From Terana coerulea (Eukaryota; Basidiomycota; Agaricomycetes; Polyporales; Phanerochaetaceae), in the NCBI GenBank assembly GCA_024811115.1, contig JAKOGH010000837.1:1-32230 (forward strand): a stretch of DNA of 32,230 nucleotides, in the 5' to 3' direction. Position 1 is the stretch's first letter; the number at the start of each line of letters is the position of its first letter. The translations under genes and the position numbers were made by a program. The notes below the pieces were generated by a model. It had not been told where the DNA came from. It did not search any database and saw nothing but the letters and a program-made list of their open reading frames with translations. This document shows, in pieces, positions 11,095 to 20,613 of this stretch.

Positions 11095-12153
11095 TTAGAG
11101 GGTAACGGGGACACAGCCAATGCCGACGCCGTTCTGTACAAAGCGTCAGATCATAGAGAGAACAAGCGAAGATATGAAGACGTACGACGACACCGTTGGA
11201 GCACGAGACAGACGTGCCGCTGCAGGCAGAGCCGGTGCCGACGCCAATGACGCTGATGGGAGAGCACGTCAGGCCGAGGAGGACGTTCAGGTCGCTGAGG
11301 TCGATGCCGAGGAGCCCCAGGAGGGCAGAGCCGGCCGCGGAGTTGGCGGGCTCGGTGCTCTGGCAGCAAGCGGTGGTCGGGGTGCTGGGCGCCGCGTTGC
11401 GCTTCCTGAGAGTGATGGGCACACAGCCGATGCCGACGCCGTTCTGTGCGCAATGGTCAACATGAAGAGAATCGAGTGCGGAGGAAGAAAGGGGACGTAC
11501 GACGACGCCGCCAGAGCACGAGACGGTGTTGCTGCTGCACGCGGAGCCGGAGCCCACGCCGATGACGCTGATGGGCGAGCAGGTCAGGCCGATGTTGCCC
11601 GTGACGTCGCTGAGGCTTATGCCGAGAAGACCCAGGAGGGCGGAACCGGCCGCGGAGTTGGCGGACTCGGTGCTGTCGCAGCATGCAGTGGTGGGGGTGC
11701 TGGGCGCCGCCCAGCACTTCCTGAGGGTGACGGGGACGCAGCCGATGCCGATGCCGTTCTGTGTGCGGTGGTCAGCATGGAGGGAGTTGAGGGCGGAAAG
11801 AGCACAAGGGACGTACGACGACGCCGTTGGAGCATGAGACGGTGTTGCCGCTGCACTCGGAGCCAGAGCCGACGCCGATGACGCTGATGGGCGAGCAGGT
11901 GAGGCCGATGTCGCCCGTGATACCGCTGGCGGCGATGCCGAGCAGCCCGAGCAAGGCAGAACCAGCCTTGGAGCTGGTCTAAGCATTACAACTTGATCAG
12001 CTACCCGCTCACAGCACAGCACGATGCAACCGACACTTACGCTCTCGGTGCTGTCGCAGCACGCGGTAGTGGGCGCGCTGTTGCGAGCAACAGGTGTGGC
12101 GACCGCAAGAAGGGGAGGGCAAGAATGGAAGCGGAGAGGAGTCGAGAGAACAT
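11095..12153 (-). CDS. HYD-B: three-module six-cysteine polyhydrophobin precursor, one frameshift, one altered processing site
   Basis: Mirror paralogue of HYD-A on the other arm. Exons on the minus strand, in order: 12041-12153, 11817-11978, 11501-11758, 11186-11443, 11095-11133. Modules 2 and 3 are intact: C2C3 in TTACC, C4 in GLTCSP, C5 in SACS, a single C7 in VSC, C8 in GIGCVP; Cys1 and Cys6 absent. The signal-peptide C run has four C instead of the five in HYD-A, D, E, F and G, which breaks the frame in exon 1 (113 instead of 114 nt). HYD-A is intact at that place, so sequence error is likely. The first linker reads [11 protein letters not shown] instead of LRKR (codon 11714-11716), removing the tribasic site and adding a cysteine. 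Intron 11444-11500 is 57 nt and stop-free, so its retention would keep the frame. Corrected length about 276 aa. Confidence 0.88.
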
Positions 12154-12188
12154 CTTGTTTGCTTGAAAGGCTTGAAGGGAGACTGAGT

Positions 12189-12346
12189 CTGTGTGCTGTT
12201 TGCTGAGGGATAGTCGTCGCGCCGCGTGCCCTTTTATACGCTCAGAACTTGGTGGTGTACCCGCAAAGATCTTCGTGACCACCAGAGGCGTATCGCGTCC
12301 GCGACATACGTGAGGTAGGTGCGTGTCGCCGAGCTCCACCTATCGC
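12189..12346 (-). promoter_or_regulatory. HYD-B promoter: TATA box, leader motif and shared box
   Basis: Reading on the minus strand: the box ATAGGTGGAGCTCGGC...CGTATGTCGCGGACGC at about 12346-12290, TATAAAA at 12238-12232 (85 nt before the ATG), then a CAGCAAACAGCAC leader motif around 12206-12189. Nearly identical to HYD-A. Confidence 0.7.
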
Positions 12347-12950
12347 GACTTCGAAATGTTCATCTCGACCGTGCCTTGGTGCTTGGGTTGTATTGTTCTG
12401 GTTTCGAGGGGTGGTGCTGACCACCGTAAAGTGGAGTAGGAAGACAGTGTACGGCAGGTCAGTCAACGACGGAGCGGACAGATATCGCAAGGCGTACCTG
12501 GCAAGATTACTATAGCAGGCAAAAATGTCGCCACCAGGCGAGTGACATAGGGTGTATGGGCGGTCTCGAAAACCTGATAGCTGTGGAGAGCAGTTCATCG
12601 GTTGGATGGAACAGCCAGAGATGATGGAGATTGTGCGTCACGAACGGGTGGGTTATATCAAATGCGCAGTGTAATAGAACAGTGCCCTGACGTGATTCTG
12701 TATAGTTGCGAGCGGTTCCGAGCACCATTGCAATGTGGACCTACTGCAGAGAGTTTCGTCAACTACACAAGCTTCCGAGCTGTGATAAGTACTTACTCAC
12801 TCGCATTGGTTCGCTGTTCCCGTCTCATCGTGCTGAGGACGTATATCCAGGCTGTATTCATGAACCCCAAATATCGCCTGTGAATGTCCGCAGACGGCAT
12901 CAGCCTCGTGTTCTAAATGAATGACTTCAGTTACCCACGGTGTCAAGACA
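12290..12950 (-). other. cassette upstream block, HYD-B copy (decayed exon/intron-like sequence)
   Basis: Mirror of 6700-7420, with the donor-like GTAACTG at 12934 on the minus strand, 781 nt before the HYD-B start. No preserved reading frame. Confidence 0.4.
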
Positions 12951-13577
12951 AGTCGCCCATTGTCCGGCTGCTTTGCGCAGTATCAGGCCGTGGGGTGGAG
13001 TGCTGCTGATACTTGTTCACCGTTTGGTTCGACAACAACGGTCGTGACGGACAGATGCACTGGCACGGACACCTATTGCGATGAGCGAGCCCTTCGTTCG
13101 GACGGGAAGATCACGGCGGGGCAAATATCAAGCTGTTTCACCGAAGCGCGAACACATGCCCGAAACGGCTGGCAAACGGCAGGTCTGGAAGAACGCGGAG
13201 CGCCGCATTCACGCTCCATAGAAGAAAGTAGCCCATGCGGATTGGAAGCGACTATCCGGTAACGCTCCTGCTAACCAGTAATCGGGTAGTAGGCCACAGC
13301 CTCATATCCCAGAACGCCAGGGCCGCCACTGGGCCTTTCGTCTGCACACTCCGCAATATTGGCAGAGCCTATGCTCGACATGAGGCTTGCGAGCTCGGCC
13401 TCGCAAGGGACGAGATCAACTTTTAGTTCGAGTTCCGTACAGTGCGACTCCTCTCGATGTGGTGTTAGAGACGATGGAAGTTGGTGCATTCCCAATAGTG
13501 AGGTTTGGAGGAGGTTGGGGAAGGAGCGACGCGGCGCGGAATGAGCCGTGTGGGTTGATGGAAGACACTTTCGGCCT

Positions 13578-13601
13578 TCGGCGAACACCGACGCCACCAA
13601 G
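13578..13601 (-). promoter_or_regulatory. conserved upstream 24-nt element, HYD-B copy
   Basis: The same CTTGGTGGCGTCGGTGTTCGCCGA as in the HYD-A arm, on the minus strand, about 1.43 kb before the HYD-B start. Confidence 0.45.
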
Positions 13602-13720
13602 CCATTGCTGTAGCCAACAATGTTACGCACATGGGCATATGTACATGGCAGCAGTTCACGTCGGTAATGGCCTGTGCCTAGCGTGATTCGACCAGGACCA
13701 CGCTGGAGTGGAGCATGAAC

Positions 13721-14270
13721 GAGGCCTACATACAGGATGTCAAACGGGTTCATGTGACACTGGGAAAACAGTAGTAGACGTACCCGGCAGAATTATCAAG
13801 GGTAGATATGATCATCAACCAGCGAGGGTCATTGTGTGTTCTCAGCTCGACAAGAAAGGCGTCTCTCTGTCATGATAGGCGGAGGTTGAATCTGCAACAT
13901 GAGCTGTCCCCCGCATGCAGGGAGCGGACAAAGAGAATGAGCGCACGACGAGAAGGGCGGTTATAGCGCCACCCAAGCTTTTGAACGAATCATCGCAGTA
14001 ACCGCATTCGAAGCACAGAGATAGGGTTGCGGCAACACGTTCTTGGAGGGTTCGACGTCCATTGTGCTTGTAGCTTGAGGCCTGAGGCCTGAGGGGCGGC
14101 ACACGGCGGGACCGGCGATCTCGATGAACCTTCTCAAGGACGTCAAGGACGACGAGGGGTGGCGGCGTCCACAGAAGCGCGGCGGACCGCGGTGCTGACC
14201 TCCGGGAAGTAGCAGGTGCGCAAGCCGTCACGTTGACACGCCGGGCCCAATCGGTGCACGTTCAGGAGCT
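13721..14270. other. no supported gene
   Basis: Stretch between the right arm and the HYD-C cassette. A 129-codon minus-strand frame (13842-14231) is compositionally biased, with no family resemblance or intron pattern. I see no duplicated partner for this part. Confidence 0.4.
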
Positions 14271-14421
14271 CAAAAGGAGGCATTGTTCACGTGGTACTTG
14301 GACATGAGCCAAAAATGCACAGGCATCTCGGTTTGGGCATGTTGGTGCAGAGAGTGCGTGAAGTGGTGATGGTATGCGTCATCTCGAACCGTGCGAAAAC
14401 ATATGCCGCATACGGCACGAG

Positions 14422-14445
14422 CTTGGTGGCGTCGGCGTTTGCCGA
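14422..14445 (+). promoter_or_regulatory. conserved upstream 24-nt element, HYD-C copy
   Basis: CTTGGTGGCGTCGGCGTTTGCCGA, about 1.48 kb before the HYD-C start. Here the palindrome extends to GTCGGC-GTTT-GCCGAC, a 6-bp stem with a 4-nt loop. Confidence 0.45.
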
Positions 14446-14805
14446 CTGCCGACGATGTTCCCAGCGCCCGCGCTAGCGGTTCGTTCCGCACTCCTTCCTG
14501 CGACACCGGTACTTCGCATCTTCTTCAGCTTGTTTGAAGTCTCGAACTAAAAATCATGTGTTGCTGTTTCTGAGCTCAGAACACAGACCGGTCGTGGGCG
14601 AAGCAGACCTCGGCACGTCTCCGAGTCCGCTGTCTCGGTGCTCCCGCCAAGAGGTGAGTCCATCACTCATGTGGCCAGACACGGCTGCCTCTTCGCATCC
14701 TACTATGGCTTGTAAAGGTACAAATCAAAGCGGTTACTTGCAGCGCCGCTGTATATCTTTTGGTGCGCTACAAAAGGCTTCATCATCTCGGGCTATACGA
14801 AGGCT

Positions 14806-15693
14806 TTAAAAGGGCGATCAATCCCACAATAACTCATCCAAGACTCGTGGATGCGGCTATGCATTCTTCTACACCTTCTCTTTCCTGATATGTATACATC
14901 TCTAGGGTCGAAACTTACTTTCTACACTTCTCAAACCTCTCCTTTCGATCGAACTGTTCGCTAACATACATCATAGTTGATGCCCGTCTGGGGCATCTGC
15001 TCGTTTCTACTATGGTTGCCACCCAAGCAACATCTGAGACTCAAAGCACTCCACAGCGTCAGACGGTCTTGTTTGAGACATCCAGGCTATGGGCGACTGT
15101 CGCTGACATCGTGGGTAAGTGAAGCTATTCATTTCGGACACGAGGCTGATGCCCTGTGCGGACATATGCAGGCAGCTGGCGACATTTGACCAATTGAACT
15201 CGGCGTACGGCGGGCTGCCTAGGTACGACGCAGAACGGTCCTTGCGCTACAGGGCAGCGAAGGGGGTCAAGAGAACGGGTGAGTGCCACGAAGCTACCAG
15301 TAGCTTGGAATCTTAATGGGCATCTGCCTAAGGTTGGATGGGCTGTTGCAAATCCTCGGCAGCGGCCCCGAATCACACAGGTTCCTATATCATATCGCAA
15401 ATTTGATATTTCACGTCACGGTCTCCGTCGAGAATGACGCACAACCTTCGACCGCTTCAGGCTGTTTCATCCAACCGGTGAACCGCTATCTACACCGGTC
15501 ACGTTGCGAAGCTGGCCAGAAACCTATGACGCGCATTTGGTGGCGAGATTTACCTGCTATGGTGGACTCGCCAGGTACGCCTCCGTTCCATTCTTTACTG
15601 ATCTATTCTTCAGCATCGCCGCGCTCCACTTCGTCGTGGCCAACACCAACTCTGGAAGGCAGCGCATACCATTGGCGCACCAAGGCACAGTGA
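14806..15693 (+). other. possible small unknown gene or pseudogene upstream of HYD-C
   Basis: A TTTAAAAGG TATA-like site at about 14804-14812 precedes pyrimidine-rich leader sequence and an ATG at 14980. The frame from there reads MPVWGICSFLLWLP...RHPGYGRLSLTSW to a good donor (GTAAGT at 15115). A CTGAT branch-like site and CAG follow, then LATFDQLNSAYGG... to a second GTGAGT donor near 15283, then a third open stretch including FLYHIANLIFHVTVSVENDAQ. The D and E copies keep the donor, the branch and similar peptides (e.g. RHPGCGRLSLTSW, FPYHIAYLIFDVTLSAVNDAK) but not the ATG or a continuous frame. I do not recognise the protein. It could be a decayed gene carried along with each hydrophobin. 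Confidence 0.35.
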
Positions 15694-15716
15694 AGATGAG
15701 CATCGCGAAGCCTTGC

Positions 15717-15880
15717 TAGGTGGAGCTCGGCGACACGCACTTGCCGCACGTATGTCGCGGACGCAATATCCCTCTGGTGCTCACTGAGGACACCGTTACA
15801 GACGCACCGCTGTGTACTTGGCATATAAAAGGGCCCTTGACGCGACGACTATTCCTCAGCAAACAGCACTCAGCCTCAGT
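15717..15880 (+). promoter_or_regulatory. HYD-C promoter: shared box, TATA box and leader motif
   Basis: Box TAGGTGGAGCTCGGCGAC...CGTATGTCGCGGACGC at about 15717-15766, TATAAAA at 15824-15830 (85 nt before the ATG), leader CAGCAAACAGCACTCAG at about 15857-15873. Confidence 0.7.
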
Positions 15881-15908
15881 GTTCCAGCAAGCCTCCCAAG
15901 CAAACAAG

Positions 15909-16983
15909 ATGTTCTCCCGCCTCCTCTCCGCTTCCGTCCTTGCCCTCCCCCCTTCTTGCGGTCGCCACACCCGTTGCTCGCAACGACGCGCCCACGACGG
16001 CGTGCTGCGCCAGCACCGAGCCCGCGAGCTCCAAGTCCGGCCAGGCGCTGCTCGGCCTGCTCGGCGTCAGCCTCAGCAACCTCGACGTCCTCCTCGGCCT
16101 GACGTGCTCGCCGATCAGCGTCGTCGGCGTGGGCTCCGGGTCCGAGTGCAGCGGCAGCACCGTCTCGTGCTCCAACGGCGTCGTTGTAAGCCCTTTCTGC
16201 TCACTCTGCGCTTGGTGGCCCTCATACTGACCGTTGCGCACAGAACGGTATCGGTATCGGCTGCATCCCGATCTCTACCACCAAGAAGCGCAACGCGCCG
16301 CCGCCGAGCAACCCGACCACGGCGTGCTGCAGCAGCACCGAGTCTGTGCGTCCCATTGCGTGTATGTTGTGTTCCCGACGATTGCTAACACGCCGCGATC
16401 TAGGCTTCTTCCTCCTCCGGCTCTGCCCTGCTTGGCCTGCTCGGCATCGACGCGAGCGGCGTCAGCGCGCCCATCGGGCTGGGCTGCTCGCCCATCAGCA
16501 TCGTCGGCGTCGGCTCGGGCTCCGAGTGCAGCGGCTCCACCGTCACCTGCGAGAACGGCGTCTTCGTGCGTTTCTCTCTGTCTGATATCTTCGCGTCTTT
16601 TTCACTGACACTTCCCGTACACAGGGCAGCATCGGTGTTGGCTGCATCCCCATCACGGCCACCAAGAAGCGCAACGCTGCGCCGCCCAGCACCCCAACGA
16701 CGGCGTGCTGCGCCAGCACCGAGCCCGCGAGCTCCAAGTCCGGCGAGGCGCTGCTCGGTCTGCTCGGCATCGACCTCAGCGACTTGAACGTCCTCCTCGG
16801 GCTGACGTGCTCGCCCATCAGCGTCGTCGGTGTCGGCTCTGGCTCCGCATGCAGCGGCTCAACCGTCTCTTGCTCCAACGGTGTCGTCGTACGTCGTCGT
16901 GTTCTCGCTCATGCCCCGCTTTGTGGATCTGACGCGTTGTGCAGAACGGCGTTGGTATCGGCTGTGTCCCCGTCACCCTCTGA
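15909..16983 (+). CDS. HYD-C: three-module six-cysteine polyhydrophobin precursor, one frameshift in the signal peptide
   Basis: Exons: 15909-16185, 16244-16345, 16404-16565, 16625-16888, 16945-16983, junctions phase 0. The signal peptide begins [14 protein letters not shown], but the C run at about 15947-15952 has six C where five keep the frame (exon 277 nt rather than 276). Modules: [17 protein letters not shown]...[16 protein letters not shown](intron)ASSSSGS...[23 protein letters not shown]...GLTCSP. Each ends in GIGC or GVGC plus a VP or IP. Cys1 and Cys6 are missing in all three (Cys6 is Ser, Thr, Ser). Linkers are [13 protein letters not shown] and [14 protein letters not shown], both tribasic kexin-type. 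Unlike HYD-A, B and D, module 1 has no intron and the intron-bearing module is in the middle. Corrected length about 280 aa. Convergent with the intact F-box gene 347 nt downstream. Confidence 0.9.
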
Positions 16984-17329
16984 AGGGTTGTCGAAGCAGT
17001 ACTGGTCAGCGATCAGCGGGTCGACAAAGTTCCCTGGTCTAGCGTATAATTTGTATGAATAAGTTGCCGAATGTATTCTGATATGTAAGAATTGAATGTT
17101 GAATATTGAATGTTTCGAGCACACTTTCGGGATCTTCCTCATATCGGTTTGGCATGACTAAATGAAGCTTTGCATGTGCGTATGGGTAGAAACTCGATTA
17201 TATAGCAAAGTGTATCATGGCAGTTATGACAGGGAGACCAGACTGAGATTATGATCCATCTAATGAGTATGGTAACGAGCAGATGGTAAACGAGCGAGCA
17301 AAACATGACAAGACAATGAGCCGAGCCGA

Positions 17330-18830
17330 CTACAATCCCACAGACGGATTGCGCGCACGCAGAGAGAGCGCCATCGACCACCTCAAGGCGCCCAGGTTTG
17401 CCGCCCTCGGAAGGACCACCACAATATCCCGATACTGCTCTCGCAGGCGTGCGTGTATGTTCTCGCGGACGGAGTGCACCCTGCTGGAATCGCAGGCCCC
17501 ATCGAACTCGAGTCGCGTCAGCGCCGGGCAGCGGTCGAGCGAAGACTTGAGCTCCGTCCAGGGCGCGTACAGGAGCCGTGCGAAGCAGCCTGGAGCCGTG
17601 GCCACTCGTACACGGCGCACGGTGGGTGCGACTGCGGACACGATGTGCGCAACGCCTAGGTCGGCGCGTATCTGCACGCAAGAGCAAATGTTAGCAGATG
17701 AACGGGGCGACGGGCGACGGAAGAGAACCGACGTGGTTGTCCATGGGATGTTCTAACACCACCTGCAGGTACCGCAGGCTGGCGCAGCTTTGCAGTCCGG
17801 GTATTGGCATATGAGCTGTAATCCCGAATGTAATCAATTTCGGACAGGATTGACCAGCGTTGAGCATCTTACGCTTGTCTAGAAGGTCGATATCCAGCGT
17901 GAGATCTTCAATGCCTTGCCCAACAGCGCCGAGAAACGAGCCTAATGCGTCCCGGAACTCGCTGACAAAGCCGTCTGCCATCAGAAATGAAGCTTTTTGC
18001 AGGAACGTCGGCGCCATCGAATGCTTGAGTATGTTCAGAGCCACCCGCATATTTTCATCGCTAGTCTTCTCCACGCAGAGCACCTTCACCTGCAGATGGT
18101 TCGTCGCAGTCTTTGTCTTGCCGTCGTTGAGCCCGTAGACGAGACGGCGTAAGTACAAGTTGTCGATACGGCTGAACAGCGCCACGAGCTGGTCCAGAGA
18201 GTCGGTCGAGACGGACAAGAGATCGAGGGTGTGCAGCGTGCGCTGCGAAACGACTTGCGCTTGCGGCAGTTGTATCGAGAGCGCCAACGGGCCGACGTGA
18301 GAAACACCAACACGAGCGAGGCGAGGCACGGCGAGGAGCAGATCTTGGATGTCCAGCGTGCTGCAGCCGTGGCGGAACGATACGGACCTGACGCTTGTCG
18401 CCATTCTTTCAGATGTCTTCATGTCTTGAACGAGGCGGTACAGAGAGAACGACCGACCGAAGATGGCAGAAAGGCCTATGTGGACGGTGTTGAGGAGGTG
18501 CTTGGAGCTTCGGGGCAGCCAACGCCAGCATGTCAGGCTGCAGCTTGCGAGGTCGCGACGCTGGCCTAGGTTCGCGGTATGACCGTAATGCGTATGGTTG
18601 TCGAATCCTATGGCAATTTCGTCAATAATGATATCCACGAGCTCTTGCGGCAGGTCTGCAATGCTTGCGGCTACATGCTGCGGAGTCTGCACGAGTTGAG
18701 TGGCCTGTGCCTGGAGTAGCATAATTCCCTCGAGAGGATCCACGTCCATACATTCGTAGGCCTGGCTATCGACTTCCATAGCATCGCCATATGTGTTCGT
18801 AATGTTCCCCATTGGCTGCGTGGTCAGCAT
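17330..18830 (-). CDS. F-box protein with LRR-like C-terminal region
   Basis: Likely substrate-recognition subunit of an SCF ubiquitin ligase. Exon 1 is 18830-17733, exon 2 is 17671-17330; the intron 17672-17732 has a GT donor, a CTAAC branch site and a GCAG acceptor. The 479-aa product is intact. The N-terminal ~60 residues are unrelated to known domains (MEVDSQAYECMDVDP). The F-box core is at about residues 58-120: ADLPQELVDIIIDEI, DLASCSLTCWRWLPRSSKHLL. Leucine-rich, LRR-like stretches follow (TLDIQDLLLAVPRLARV, HTLDLLSVSTDSLDQLVALF, IEDLTLDIDLLDKRK, LQSCASLRYLQVVLEH) and a tail CPALTRLEFDGAC. It is tail-to-tail with HYD-C. The same partner is a pseudogene beside HYD-B and a remnant beside HYD-D, so the two genes were duplicated as a pair. 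The LRR assignment is by appearance only. Confidence 0.85.
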
Positions 18831-18994
18831 GGCCCTGGTAGACGAAAGAGTGGGCTCTTGTACCCCGGGTGTGAAACGTGAACACCGCCGTGATCAATCG
18901 TTCGCAGACTCACCGATGTAGCCCTGCCGAACCTCCCTGCCTCTTTTTATCTGTTTTCTCCTGCGTGTGGCCTGTTTGCTGTCGTTGTCGCAGA
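18831..18994. other. F-box gene upstream region
   Basis: Presumed promoter and 5' leader of the minus-strand F-box gene. An AT-rich AGATAAAAAGAGG stretch (minus strand, about 18955-18943) sits some 115 nt before the start and could serve as a TATA-like element. Confidence 0.35.
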
Positions 18995-19097
18995 CCGTTG
19001 AGGACGTTGCAACTTGCCACAAGATGGGCGCGATGGTGATATGAGACAAGGTTGAACTACAGCGTGAGAATAAAAATGCCACTTGCGGCAATAGCAA

Positions 19098-19121
19098 CAT
19101 GGTGGCGTCGGCGTTTGCCGA
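19098..19121 (+). promoter_or_regulatory. conserved upstream 24-nt element, HYD-D copy
   Basis: CATGGTGGCGTCGGCGTTTGCCGA, about 1.52 kb before the HYD-D start. Confidence 0.45.
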
Positions 19122-19659
19122 GCATCAGAATTAATATTGGCGCTTGCAGCTCGTTCCTGCAGCAACACCCTCGACCGCCTCGGAGACCGTAGCTCCCATA
19201 CGTAGCAGCGCGTATGTGATATTTATTGGGTTGCACTCTACAGAGCAAAGATGCTAACTCAACATCATCGCCATAATAGACAATCCTGCATCTGCTACTT
19301 GTCACCCATGCGATGCCCGAGGATGAAGAGTAATATTCCTGCCAAGAGGTGAGTTCATTAGTCATGCGGTCAGAAACGACTGTATCCTTGCCCCTTAATA
19401 CGACTTGTAAAGACGCAGCTCAAGGTGTTCAAGCACAGCGCCACCGTGTGTCTTGTTGTGCGATATAGAATGCTCCGTCATCGCGGCCTACGTGAACGCT
19501 TGGAACCGGCTCTCAATCCCACGTCAGTTCATCCATGACTCGGACGTACGGCTGCAAATTCTTCTACACTTTCTATCTGGGGTCTAAACCTACTTCATGC
19601 TCTTCTCGGACCTCTCCTTTCGATCGAAGCGTTCGCTAACATAAATCATAGTTGACGCT

Positions 19660-20410
19660 CATCCAGGAATCTGGTTGTTTCCACCGCAGTTGTCATCCAT
19701 ACGTCGTCTGAGACTCAGAATCACTCCACAGCGCCAGATGGTCTCGTTTGAGACATCCGGGCTGTGGGCGACTGTCGTTGACATCGTGGGTAAGTGAAGC
19801 TATTCATTTCGGACACGAGGCTGATGACCTCTGCGGACATATACGTGCAACAGGCGACATCTGAGCGTCGAGAGTCAGAGCATGGCGTCCTGGGCGGACG
19901 CCACGCAGAACCGTTTTTGCGTTGCAGGACGGCGAAGGTTGTCGAGAAACTGGGTGAGTGCCACGAAGCTACCACTGGTTCAGAACCTTGATGAACATAT
20001 TATATCGACGGAAGGTTGGATGCTGCGAACCTTCCGCAACGGTTCCGAGACACTTCGATTCCCATATCATATTGCATATTTGATATTTGACGTCACGCTC
20101 TCCGCCGTGAATGACGCAAAGTCTTCGACCACTTCAGGCTGTTCCATCCAACCAGTGAACTTCTATCTGCACCTGTCAGATTGCGAGGCTGTCCGAACAA
20201 TGAATGACGTTTGCTTGGTGGCGATATTTTCTCATTACGGTAGCTTCGCCAGGTACGCCTTGCGATATCTTCCCGCAATGCTGCTGGCTGACTTGTTCTG
20301 CACCGCCTTCCTGCTCCACTTCGCCATGGTCAAGACCTGTCCTGGAAGGCGGAATATACCACTCGCTCACCAGAGCATCCAGGTACAACGTCAAGATGAG
20401 CATTTCGAAG
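19660..20410 (+). other. cassette upstream block, HYD-D copy (decayed exon/intron-like sequence)
   Basis: Donor GTAAGT at 19790 with the same CTGAT branch site, an ACAG acceptor near 19853, a second donor GTGAGT near 19954, and an open stretch reading FPYHIAYLIFDVTLSAVNDAK and YALRYLPAMLLADLFCTAFLLHF (within 19882-20511). It matches the block upstream of HYD-C but with indels and no start codon. Coding status uncertain. Confidence 0.35.
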
Positions 20411-20415
20411 TCTCG

Positions 20416-20575
20416 ATAGGTGGAGCTCGTCGACAAGCTCTGCACACATCTGTCGCGGTCATCATACGCCCCTGGCAGTCGAGGACGCCTTCACCGATAC
20501 CCTTTGTGTGAGCTCTGAGCGTATAAAAGGGCAGTCGAGGCAACGGCTGTTTCTCAGCAAACAGCACTCACACCC
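20416..20575 (+). promoter_or_regulatory. HYD-D promoter: shared box, TATA box and leader motif
   Basis: Box ATAGGTGGAGCTCGTCGAC (the downstream half CTGTCGCGG is partly changed), TATAAAA at 20522-20528 (92 nt before the ATG), leader CAGCAAACAGCACTCA at 20555-20570. Confidence 0.7.
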
Positions 20576-20613
20576 AGTGTTCCTGCAAGCCTCTCCAGCC
20601 TCAAGCAAACAAG

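Larger units (their letters stand above)
10790..13720. repeat. right arm of ~2.9 kb inverted duplication carrying HYD-B
   Basis: Reverse-complement partner of 5950-8880, with a spacer of about 1.9 kb. Identity is highest from the 3' flank of HYD-B to its upstream block (about 10930-12950) and falls off outward (13000-13720). Confidence 0.85.
14270..17110. repeat. HYD-C cassette, direct-repeat unit shared with the D and E units
   Basis: The region from about 14650 through the HYD-C 3' flank aligns in the same orientation with about 19345-21490 (HYD-D unit) and, less completely, with 22300-24800 (HYD-E unit). The conserved order is 24-nt element, CCAAGAGGTGAGT region, TTCTACAC...CTCCTTTCGATCGAA region, upstream exon-like block, promoter, hydrophobin. 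Confidence 0.8.

Noticed and set aside
11120..11881. 253-codon + strand frame and similar frames opposite the hydrophobins
   Set aside because: Antisense shadow of HYD-B exons, repeating because the modules repeat; the real coding strand is shown by splice sites and cysteine pattern.
10916..12022. Single 368-codon unspliced hydrophobin frame on the minus strand
   Set aside because: It reads through introns and is out of frame in module 1; the spliced model restores signal peptide, module spacing and the VTL stop seen in paralogues.
5950..13720. Inverted duplication considered as a transposon with terminal inverted repeats
   Set aside because: The arms are gene-sized, contain hydrophobins, have fading rather than sharp ends, and the spacer encodes an F-box pseudogene and no transposase.
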